DNA from: Runella sp. SP2
GTDB taxonomy: Bacteria; Bacteroidota; Bacteroidia; Cytophagales; Spirosomataceae
Assembly (NCBI RefSeq): GCF_003711225.1
Contig: NZ_CP031030.1
Span: forward strand, 3,348,001-3,412,000
Direction of reading: 5' to 3'
DNA length: 64,000 nucleotides
Part shown: in pieces, positions 19,701 to 28,000 of the stretch
Numbering within the stretch: position 1 is the stretch's first letter
Layout of the letters: each line of letters starts with the position of its first letter
Translations under genes and position numbers: made by a program
Notes under the pieces: generated by a model
Databases searched by the model: none
What the model was told of the DNA's origin: nothing
What the model saw: the letters and a program-made list of their open reading frames with translations, nothing else

Positions 19701-22700
19701 CGTCACCGTAAACGAACAAGTCGCTGTTTGACCATTAGCTGCTGTGACTTGGAACGTATTGGTGGTAACACCCACGGGGAAAGTAGCACCCGAGGCCAAG
19801 CCCGCTGTTTGCGTCGTTACCGCTCCTGAACAATTGTCCAATCCAACAGGTGCTGTGTAAGTTACTACCGCTCCGCAAAGCCCCGAAGTGCTATTGACTG
19901 AAATATTCGCAGGGCACGTAATCGTCGGCGGTTCTACATCGCCGATCGTCACGGTTGCCGTGGTAGGTGTCCCTGGGCAATTGTTGGCCGTGGGGGTAAT
20001 CGTAAACGTCACCGTCAGGGGTGCATTGGTCGTATTGGTCAGCGAACCGCTAATAGTGCCCGTTCCACTGGCTGCGATGCCCGTGGCATTTGTGGTGTTG
20101 TCGCGGGTCCAGCTATAAGTGGTTCCCGATACGTTGCTAGAGAAATTAATGGCCGTAATGGCGGCGCCCTGACAACTTGTTTGGCTCGAAGGAGTTGCTA
20201 CGACGTTGGGAATGGGGTTGACAACCACTGTGGCCGTCTTAGGTGCCCCTTGGCAACCGTCGGCTGTGGGGGTAATTGTAAACGTTACCGTAACAGGGGC
20301 GGTGGTCGTGTTAGTGAGTGAACCGCTAATGTTACCGCTGCCACTGGCTGCAATACCAGTAGTAGTCGTGGTGTTGTCGCGGGTCCAGCTGTACGAAGTC
20401 CCCGTTAATGAGCTCGTTAAATTAATCGCCGTGATGGCTCCCCCCGAGCAAACGTTTTGCGTAGAAGGCGTCGCCGTAGCTACGGGATTAGGTTTAATCG
20501 TCACGGTAAAGCTAAGGGACGATTTTCCGTTTTTATCGTCCGTACTTTCAACGGTAATGGTTGCAGAGCCACTCTGATTGGCTTTTTGGGTGAGGGCTAT
20601 TTGTACGGCAGTAGCACTGCCTGTATTAGTGGCAGCCACTAAATTAGGATTACTACTGGTGACAGTGGTCGTTTGAATCGTACCGTCGGAATCACTTACG
20701 CTGAGGCTAATCGGCGTCAAGCTGCCATCTGTACTGCGCTCACAAATCGTGACCGTTCCCAGCGTAGTTGGGTTAAACACAGGCTTGGCGTTGCAGGAAG
20801 TGTAGGTGGCTTGCCCTTGAACGATTTTGCAAACAGTAGAATCGCGCACATTGAAATAATACATTTCACCTAAACTATTCTTAGTAAAACCTTGCTTTTG
20901 TCCAGTAGTAGTAAATAAGACTGTGGCAGCGCCTCCTCCTGGCGGAATAGAATACAAATCGCCAGTGCCTGAACCCACTAGCAAATTACCTGCATTATCA
21001 AACTCAATACCGCGAGAATTCGCCATGGAGGTAGAGGTATAGGCTACAGGCGGTGTTTGTCCATTAGGGTATCGAAACACCGAATTATTGTGGGTTACAT
21101 AAATATCGTTGTCTTTACGCCTTATGCCAAACACGTTGCCAATACCCGTTCTTACGGTGGTAAAATCTGCACCGTTTGTTCTGAGTTTATAAATCCCACC
21201 AGTTCCTCCTATATAAAGGGTATCAGGGGCTTTAAAGGTCATGGTAAAGAATGAGTTGGTAAATGCAGGGGTAAAAGCGTATATTTCTGTAGCGGTAGTG
21301 GTACCTGCATTTATCTTGAAAACTTTACCAAATTGCGTACTGACATATAAGTTTTGGTTATTATCAAAAGCCAAACCAGAAGCTGATTGCACATTCACAA
21401 AATCAACGGGTGTGGTGGTGCCTGCTGGAATTTTAACCACTTTGCCTGGACCAGTTTGGCCAATGTACAGGTTGTCTTGGTTGTCAAATACCATATCAAC
21501 TCCGTCTGCTGCTAATTTCCTGAGTTTTAATTCGCTTGAGGTGCCTGGGGTTTTATTCCCCAACTCCAGCAAAAACGTTTTTTCTGAACTACCGCCCGAA
21601 CCATTGGTGGCTTTAACAGTAATGGTGCTAGCGCCTGCTTGGCCTACGGTGGTGGTGATAGTTAATGTTCTGTTGACTCCGCTGCCACCAAAGGTAAAGG
21701 TAGGTGTAATGGCCGTATTGCTACTGGTGGCGCTAAGGGTAAGGCCATCCACATCGCCACTGAGGGTAATGGCAATGTTGCTGATGGTTTGCCCGTCGCA
21801 AGTGGCCTGGTTGGGGATGGTGGCAATTACGGGGGCAGGAATTAAACAGGCTGCGCCACTTGGGCTATCGCCATCAATATACCAGTTTTTACCACCACTG
21901 GCTACTGCTGTGAAAAGTAAAGTACGGGCTGCCACGGCATTGGTACCGTATGTGCGACCAATGTTATCGCTCAAAAATCTATTGTTTGGTGTATTGGGAT
22001 TATTAGCCCAGCCTATTAAGGTAGCGCTGTAATTGGCACAGTTTAAACCACTATTTCTAAAAAACCGTGCATTGTTACCGCCTATTTGATTAAAAGTTAC
22101 GTTGGCATTGAGGTTCCAAGCGCCTAGGTTTTGGTTAAAGGCGGCAGCCCCCTCGAACATGCCTCCCATGGTAGTTACATTGCTCACATTCCACTTGCCA
22201 ATGGGCTGATTAAAGGCCAAGGCGTTACGAAACATTACGGCCATAGTAGTAGCACTTATGGTGTTCCAGTTGCTAATATCCCCGTTAAAGCTACTTGCAC
22301 CTTCAAACATACTTTCAAAGTTGGTTACTTTGCTTACATCCCAGCTGCCAATGTTTTGGTTAAATTTGGTAGCGCGAGAAAACATAGTTAACATATTGGT
22401 AACATTGCCCACATTCCAGTTGCCAATGGGTTGGTCAAAGTCGTTGGCCGCGCTAAACATGCTGTTCATGTTGGTTACCTTGCTTACATCCCAATTGTTA
22501 AGGGGCTGGTTAAAGGTTCGGGCATTGGTAAACATGGCCGCCATGTTGGTAACATTGCCCACATTCCAATTGCTTATGTCTTGGTTAAAAGCGGTGCTTC
22601 CCGAAAACATGCCATTCATGTTGGTTACCTTGCTTACATCCCAATTGTTAAGGGGCTGGTTAAAGACAAAGGCGTTTTGAAACAGGGCATTCATGTTGGT

Positions 22701-24764
22701 AACATTGCTCACATTCCAGCTATTAAGTGGCTGGTTAAATAGTTGCGCTTGAAAAAATAAGCGGCTCATATCGGTTACATTACTTACATTCCAGCTATTA
22801 ATATTGGCAGGGCCAGTTAGCTTTTGGCAATTGGCAAACATGCCGCTCATATTGGTTACCTGGCTTAGGTTGGGCACATCGGTAGCGTTACAATTTAGGT
22901 TCAAGCAAGAGATAAACGCATCGTTCATGCTGCTCCACACCACACTGCCCCACTGGCTAATGTTAATGATCTCGTTACGGGTTATAGGACCCGATATTTG
23001 AATGCGTTTGAAGTTTGAAGGTTCTATAATTAAGGTAAGGGTATCGCCCAAAACTACACCGGGTGTGCTTATAATAACATTATCACTGGCAAAAGTGGGC
23101 TGGTTAAAGCTGCCACTGCCGCTGAGTCCATTTTTGGTGGTGTAGGTGTAGTTTACATCGCCCACGGTAAGGGCAGCAAAAGTGTAAGAGGTGTTTCCTC
23201 TAAATTGGAGTATAAAATAGCCAGGGCTGCTCAGTGTGGCAGCATTGCTCAATACTTCACATCCACCATCACTGAATACCTTGGCGCGGTAGCGGCCAGG
23301 CTTTGTTGCACTTGCCGTATAAGCTGCTGAAGTAGCCGATGCAATATCGGTAAAAGTGCTGCTGCCAATTGGTGCATATTGCCATTGGTAAGTAAGATTA
23401 TCGCCAGTGGCGGCTACGGAAAAGTTGGCCGTGCCGCCTACTGTAGCGGTGGCATTGGCTGGGTGAGTGGTGATGGTGGGTGGAATACAACATGCAGCTA
23501 GCTGAGTGTTCGTGTTATCATAGTTTGATGCCTGCAATTTAACGACAGCAAATCCCAGAAGCGGTGATCCTGATGTTGTAGTTGTATTAAATACTACAGC
23601 AGATTCATTAGTATTAATATATGTTGATATATCTAATTCATCAATATCCATTTGTGACATGCTTCCTGCCGTACCCGTTAATTGGGGCAAATCGCCTGTT
23701 ACTGAAACAGCGACACCGTTTTTGCTGTAGGTTTCGTTAAAAAAGTTATCTACTGGATTTAAGTTATCGCTGTAGTTTACACCATTGATACTCAACGATT
23801 CTCCTGTTAATGCATTACTACCGATATAGCTACCAATGATAGCTGAAGCTTTACTGCCAGCAGAATACGTGAATCCATCTGTTGTGAAACTAAAAACACT
23901 AGAATTTACTACTTCCAATCCATCATAAAACTTAAATAGTTTTTCAGGTTGTGTGCAGTCTTTATATACCACAATAAGGCTCCAACCTGCAAAGAGATTT
24001 CCATTATTGAAATTAGTAATAGCTGGCAATGTTGCCCCGCTAAGCGTAAAAAGGGCATTCGGATTGGCGGCTACAATTGAAGTTATATCAGCAACAGCTT
24101 GGTACGAGTTTATGGGGGTTGTTTGATTTCTATATCTATTCGCAGTAATTAAAGTTGCAGCTTCAGTGTTTACCGCTAAAGAGCAAGTAGGAGTGGTAGA
24201 AGCAGTTGTAGATGCCGCCCATTGTAATTGAGCATAAACCACAGTTGCGCCCGATGGAATGCTTAACACAGCACTCGATCTAGTATTTGCTGCAGTGATG
24301 GAGCTATTTGCCTCAGCTTGGCCAGCACTTGGGCTATTAGACCGCCAAAAAACATCAATGCCGCGATCTGATGAATTTGTGCCCAATGGGCCTACTGTAC
24401 CTACAACAGGCGCAGGTACGCCAGCAGCTCCATTTTGGCCTAAAGTGTTGCCTATTACTAACACATCGCCTTTTGTTATGATGGTTTTGCGCAGCGCAAA
24501 ATCGGTATTTAGCGTTGCTTGTGCACTTACCGCATTGGGCAAGTGCCATAAGGCTATGAGAAAGGCGAGTAGCCGTAGCCAGTTAGTTGCAGGTATTTGT
24601 TTTGTAATTTTTAGCCTATTTGTTTTTGAATTTCTAATTAGTTGTTGGAGTTCAAGAGCTAGATTACTCCCAAAGTAGTTAACCCAGTCCCAGCAACGAC
24701 AAAAGGCCGAAAAGAAGGAGATTTTAAAATCTTTTAAGAGTGAAATAAGGTAATGTAGCTTCAT
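16722..24764 (-). CDS. Giant T9SS-secreted protein C: BspA/DUF285 repeats, NHL-like propeller, five HYR domains, shared module
   Basis: This 2680-residue mosaic has, in order: an unusual N-terminus (1-80) in which a Sec-signal core (LLAFLIALWHLP, cut near VSA) lies about 60 residues in; an unrecognised beta-rich domain (about 82-410); an Ig-like domain (about 415-505); about a dozen BspA/DUF285 repeats (about 603-963; WDVSKVTNMNGMF, FNQPLNNW); a six- or seven-bladed NHL/SMP-30-like propeller (about 1075-1320; GLAFDNNQNLYVS); PKD-like domains (about 1400-1600); five HYR domains (about 1608-2012); and the shared module from about residue 2014 (DNA 18722) with a type A T9SS end. The first 20 codons and about 100 bp upstream match E, as do the 3' end and terminator, while the middle is unrelated. 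BspA and HYR domains are known in adhesion proteins, which supports an adhesin role. Confidence 0.93.
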   Translation of the reverse strand: MKLHYLISLLKDFKISFFSAFCRCWDWVNYFGSNLALELQQLIRNSKTNRLKITKQIPATNWLRLLAFLIALWHLPNAVSAQATLNTDFALRKTIITKGDVLVIGNTLGQNGAAGVPAPVVGTVGPLGTNSSDRGIDVFWRSNSPSAGQAEANSSITAANTRSSAVLSIPSGATVVYAQLQWAASTTASTTPTCSLAVNTEAATLITANRYRNQTTPINSYQAVADITSIVAANPNALFTLSGATLPAITNFNNGNLFAGWSLIVVYKDCTQPEKLFKFYDGLEVVNSSVFSFTTDGFTYSAGSKASAIIGSYIGSNALTGESLSINGVNYSDNLNPVDNFFNETYSKNGVAVSVTGDLPQLTGTAGSMSQMDIDELDISTYINTNESAVVFNTTTTSGSPLLGFAVVKLQASNYDNTNTQLAACCIPPTITTHPANATATVGGTANFSVAATGDNLTYQWQYAPIGSSTFTDIASATSAAYTASATKPGRYRAKVFSDGGCEVLSNAATLSSPGYFILQFRGNTSYTFAALTVGDVNYTYTTKNGLSGSGSFNQPTFASDNVIISTPGVVLGDTLTLIIEPSNFKRIQISGPITRNEIINISQWGSVVWSSMNDAFISCLNLNCNATDVPNLSQVTNMSGMFANCQKLTGPANINSWNVSNVTDMSRLFFQAQLFNQPLNSWNVSNVTNMNALFQNAFVFNQPLNNWDVSKVTNMNGMFSGSTAFNQDISNWNVGNVTNMAAMFTNARTFNQPLNNWDVSKVTNMNSMFSAANDFDQPIGNWNVGNVTNMLTMFSRATKFNQNIGSWDVSKVTNFESMFEGASSFNGDISNWNTISATTMAVMFRNALAFNQPIGKWNVSNVTTMGGMFEGAAAFNQNLGAWNLNANVTFNQIGGNNARFFRNSGLNCANYSATLIGWANNPNTPNNRFLSDNIGRTYGTNAVAARTLLFTAVASGGKNWYIDGDSPSGAACLIPAPVIATIPNQATCDGQTISNIAITLSGDVDGLTLSATSSNTAITPTFTFGGSGVNRTLTITTTVGQAGASTITVKATNGSGGSSEKTFLLELGNKTPGTSSELKLRKLAADGVDMVFDNQDNLYIGQTGPGKVVKIPAGTTTPVDFVNVQSASGLAFDNNQNLYVSTQFGKVFKINAGTTTATEIYAFTPAFTNSFFTMTFKAPDTLYIGGTGGIYKLRTNGADFTTVRTGIGNVFGIRRKDNDIYVTHNNSVFRYPNGQTPPVAYTSTSMANSRGIEFDNAGNLLVGSGTGDLYSIPPGGGAATVLFTTTGQKQGFTKNSLGEMYYFNVRDSTVCKIVQGQATYTSCNAKPVFNPTTLGTVTICERSTDGSLTPISLSVSDSDGTIQTTTVTSSNPNLVAATNTGSATAVQIALTQKANQSGSATITVESTDDKNGKSSLSFTVTIKPNPVATATPSTQNVCSGGAITAINLTSSLTGTSYSWTRDNTTTTTGIAASGSGNISGSLTNTTTAPVTVTFTITPTADGCQGAPKTATVVVNPIPNVVATPSSQTSCQGAAITAINFSSNVSGTTYSWTRDNTTNATGIAASGTGTISGSLTNTTNAPLTVTFTITPTANNCPGTPTTATVTIGDVEPPTITCPANISVNSTSGLCGAVVTYTAPVGLDNCSGAVTTQTAGLASGATFPVGVTTNTFQVTAANGQTATCSFTVTVVDAEPPTITCPANISVNSTSGLCGAVVTYTAPVGLDNCSGAVTTQTAGLASGATFPVGVTTNTFQVTAANGQTATCSFTVTVVDVEPPTITCPANISVNSTSGLCGAAVTYTAPVGTDNCSGATTTQTAGLASGATFPVGTTTNTYQVTAANGQTATCSFTVTVVDAEPPTITCPANISVNSTSGLCGAAVTYTAPIGLDNCSGAVTTQTAGLASGATFPVGVTTNTFQVTAANGQTATCSFTVTVVDAEPPTITCPANIVVCEGATVTFVPPVGTDNCSGAVTTQTAGFPSGTVFPVGITTNTFKVTAANGQTTTCSFTVTVQSKPTITLSTLQQTLNEGNSQTFCDTDANSVNGLQFNVTGLCVVGNPVWRVQIGNGGWSAWSPNAPVSQLSNNQPHRYQAACDATCPVTYTSPIELTINYRASMPQNVSLLADGVSVNAGEAKEACNIEGNSITFNATCGAGEMLLYSVDGGEYSSVVPTQLVDNQYHNYRVRCRKSDGTLSCVETESGVMRLRITSSLAAPVASLNVTNGCGSPVAFSGTTNCGTMTTIWYNALTNTALPTLPNQTPTETTSYYARCQASGGCVSEKSNVVTYTVIPVSVAPVITASQEIVCTGTTVTITANCPAGSTTSWNTGVTTPSFEVAFSNVTKQTYWAKCLFAGGCQSAESVRKDIYWNAFVVTLINIGESKSAIKTNDRSAWTSQFITRDGGPELDQSTQVNPTLFYVENANKMAPRYWTIHADACGLGTNGSLTFDMQAVPEMGVIRSFNTHENNAPYFMYANREGWTELYAQNHPAYGFYQDNGAGGNSYDAGLPKGLYKLSIRYWDMKGWGSIFPSTRKPQGNVLAYQEYWFRIQSKDGIGVGAARTAESEEANGQGARGEGQDANGKGQGSDRRTAIIPPLGGRGLAVLPNPVTNILRLKVQESKGQLVQTTLTDASGREVLRRQFVPETNTHQEEFGVSELPAGMYFLQVTTTDQQATLKVLKMN
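16962..17090 (-). repeat. Low-complexity linker of C with an intergenic-type GC-rich repeat
   Basis: Beside the GGCAAG tract, this linker contains an element with facing C and G runs (CCCCCATTGGGGG) read as IIPPLGGRG. Only E carries the same insert. The nearly palindromic form resembles dispersed intergenic repeats rather than ordinary coding sequence. Confidence 0.75.
18727..19940 (-). repeat. Five tandem HYR domains in C (about 249-bp unit)
   Basis: Five units of about 82-83 residues carry PPTITCPANI, DNCSGA, FPVG.TTNTFQVTAANGQT and CSFTVTV, the hallmarks of HYR (hyalin repeat) domains. Units 1-4 are almost identical; unit 5 is divergent (VCEGATVTFVPP) and joins the shared module. Confidence 0.9.
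21870..22960 (-). repeat. BspA/DUF285 repeat domain in C
   Basis: About a dozen repeats of 24-25 residues with the pattern W(N/D)VS.VTNM..MF....FNQ(P/D)(L/I), preceded by NISQWGSVVW. This is the BspA-like lipoprotein repeat family (DUF285), known from Mycoplasma and Bacteroidota surface proteins. Confidence 0.9.
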
Positions 24765-24816
24765 ACACGTAGCACGTTAAAGTTGAAGCCACAAATAAAT
24801 AGCAAAAAAAATCGAG

Positions 24817-24844
24817 AAAAAATAAGGGTTAACCCTTATTTTTT
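24817..24844. promoter_or_regulatory. 28-bp perfect palindrome upstream of C
   Basis: The core ATAAGGGTTAACCCTTAT is extended by A and T tracts to 14-base arms. It ends 52 bases before the ATG of C. The same palindrome stands at exactly the same distance before E, and its 18-bp core before the kinase gene. It could form a hairpin, but D already has its own terminator upstream at 25031, so a protein-binding site is more likely. The rest of 24845-25030 is AT-rich and shows nothing recognisable. Confidence 0.55.
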
Positions 24845-25030
24845 GGACACTTTTATTACTTTTTGTAGTATATAATTAAACGTAAATTTTGCTCATAACC
24901 CCCTTTATTTTCTATAAAAATTTCGTAAAATATCACACAATCCATTGAATATCAATTGTTTACTTATGTAAAACAATTCACTAAAAACTAATATACCAAA
25001 AAAATGTAAAATGTTTTACTAACAAATATT

Positions 25031-25054
25031 GGGAGGGGTACCAAAACCCCTCCC
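25031..25054 (-). terminator. Terminator of D
   Basis: GGGGAGGGG and CCCCTCCC on the minus strand form a strong stem with loop TTTTGGTA directly after the stop of D, followed by AATATTTGTT. Confidence 0.8.
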
Positions 25055-25061
25055 CTTGCAC

Positions 25062-28000
25062 TTAGTTTACCTTTAGTACTTTGAGTACTTCTTGTTTATT
25101 TTCGGTTTGCACCCGTAGGAAATATACGCCGCTTGGCAACTCACCCACCCCAAACTCTTCTTGATGCGTGTTGGTTTCGGGCAAAAATTGACGACGCAAC
25201 ACCTCCCGACCCGAAGCATCCGTCAACGAAGTCTGCACGACTTGCCCCTTGCTGTCTTGCACTTTCAAACGCAGGATGTTGGTGACGGGGTTGGGCATGA
25301 CTGTGGCAAAGACGCCGTTATCAGTTATCTGTTTTCCGTTATCCGACCCTTGCCCTTCGCCCCTTGCCACTTCACTATCCGCTGTCCTCGCTGCTCCCAC
25401 GCCTACCCCATCTTTCGACTGGATACGGAACCAGTATTCTTGGTAGGCCAAGACATTACCTTGAGGCCTCCGTGTCGAGGGATAAATGCTGCCCCAGCCC
25501 TTTTGGTCCCAATAGCGAATACTCAATTTGTACAAACCTTTGGGCAACCCTGTGTCATATACGTTACCGCCAACACCGTTGTCTTGGTAAAAACCGTAGG
25601 CAGGGTGGTTTTGTCCGTACAGCTCCGTCCAGCCTTCGCGGTTGGCGTACATAAAATACGGCGCGTTGTTCTCGTGGGTGTTGAATGAACGAATTACCCC
25701 CATTTCTGGTGTCGCTAGCATATCAAACGTCAATGAACCGTCGGTGCTTAATCCGCAAGCTTCCACGTTCACTGTCCAGTAGCGAGGTGCTAGTTTATTC
25801 GCATTTTCAACATAATAGAGCGTCGGGTTTACTTGCGTGCTTTGCTCCAATTCAGGGCCACCGTCGCGGGTGATGAATTGGCTTGTCCACAACGACTTAT
25901 CGTTCGCAGGCTTTACCGCCGATTTTGATTCGCCGATGTTTATCAACGTCACTACAAAAGCGTTCCAATAAATGTCCTTTTTCATACTTTCCGCACTTTG
26001 GCAACCACCTTCAAATAGACACTTCGCCCAGTACGTTTGCTTGGTCACGTTGTTGAATGCCACTTCAAAACTTGGCGCGGTGACGCCCGTGTTCCAGAAC
26101 GTTTGGCTTCCTGCGGGGCAATTGGCCGAAACCGTGACCGTTGTGCCTGTGCAAACGATCTCTTGACTTGCCGTAATCACGGGAGCAACTTGCGTTGGCG
26201 TTAACGTAAACGTTACTACATTACTTTTCTCGCTCACACAACCATTTTCCGTCTGACAACGAGCGTAGTACGACGTCGTCTGACTTGGAACGGTCGAAGG
26301 CAGGCTTGGAAGTGCCACGTTCGTTGTGGCATTGTACCAAACCGTGCGCAAGCTTCCGCAGGTTGACTGTCCACTGAAACTTGCTGATGGGTTACAACTG
26401 CTTGTTGATGATAACGAAACCGTCGGTGCAGAAGGAATTACAACCAATTTTAAACGCATTACCCCCGACTCAGATTCCACACAAGATGGTGTTCCGTCTG
26501 ATTTGCGACAGCGTACGCGGTAGTTGTGGAACTGATTGTCCACCAAACCAACAGGTACGCCTGCGCTGTATTCGCCACCGTCAACTGAATAAAGTATCAC
26601 TTCGCCAGCAGCACAGTTCGCATTAAATGTGAGCGTAGTAGTCACTAAGCTACAGACTTCTTTGGTTTCACCTACGGCAACCGTTACACCATCCACTAAT
26701 AAAGAAACATTTTGCGGAACGGATGCGCGGTTATTAATCGTCAATTCTATCACGCCCGAATAGGTCGAAGCGCAATTGGCGTCGCAGGCCGCTTGGTAGC
26801 GGTGGGGTTGGTTATTGGACGGTTGGGAAATTGGGGCTGTCGCCGACCAATCGCTCCATGCACCACTACCAACTTGAACTCGCCAAACGGGATTGCCAAC
26901 CACACACAAACCCGAAACAGTAAACTGTAAACCGTTAACAGGATTGGCATCCGTATCGCACAAAACTGGATTGTTGCCTTCGTTTAGGGTTTGTTGTAAC
27001 GTGGATAAAGTAATTGTTGGTTTGTTTTGAACGGCTACACTACCTGTAACATTTGGTGATACGCAGCCGCTAGCATTACTCACAACAAGGCTATAAGTAA
27101 TCGAACTACCCGTCGCTGGCACGCTCAAATTCACTACAATGGACGTTGATGTAAGTGCACCATTAGTTACAGTTGTAATGCCTGCTCCCGTAATCGAATA
27201 GCTTGTTGGGCTGCCCGTCGTAGCCGTGTAGGGTATTGTGAAAGAAGTTGCTCCTGCACAAATAGCCGCACTTGCTGCCGTTGTGATGCTTACATTGCTA
27301 GGTGGCGCAATAATATCCACATCCCCACTTACCCCAGAAGTACAGCCTACATCATTGGTTACGGTGAAGGTGTAGGTTCCTGAGGACAATCCTGATACTG
27401 TCGTCGTTGCGCCTGTGCCTGTGCTAGTGACAGCACCAGGGTTACGTGTCAGCGTCCATGTCCCACTCGATGGCAAACCACTCAACGCTACGCTTCCCGT
27501 GGCCAATGCACACGTCGGTTGCGTTATTGTACCAATTGTTGGGGGAGTTGGGTTTTGCGTGAACGTCACACTCACATCGTCCGTTGAGGCAGTGCATTGT
27601 CCATTGCTAATTGTCCAGCGCAACACATAACTATTGCCCGCAACACCCGTAAAAGTTGAGGTAGCACTATTGGCATCGCCAAATGTTCCACCCGTACCAC
27701 TTACCACAGTCCATAGACCCGTTCCGACCATCGGTGCATTACCTGCCAAAGTCACCTGCGTTGTACCGCAAGCGGGAGTTTGGTCAGGACCTGCATTGGA
27801 TACCGTTGGGTTTTGGTTGAAACTAATCGTTACATCATCACTCGAAGTACAACTTCCATTCGTAATCGTCCAACGCAATGTGTAAACGCTACCTGCGGTC
27901 CCGTTAAAAGTTGACGTCGGGCTCGAAGCATCGCCAAACGTTCCACCCGTACCACTTACCACGCTCCATAGACCAGTCCCAACCATCGGTGCATTACCTG

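Noticed and set aside
24817-24844. Palindrome as an ordinary intrinsic terminator
   Set aside because: D already has a strong hairpin at its stop codon, and the copies before E and the kinase lie between divergent genes, where no terminator is needed.
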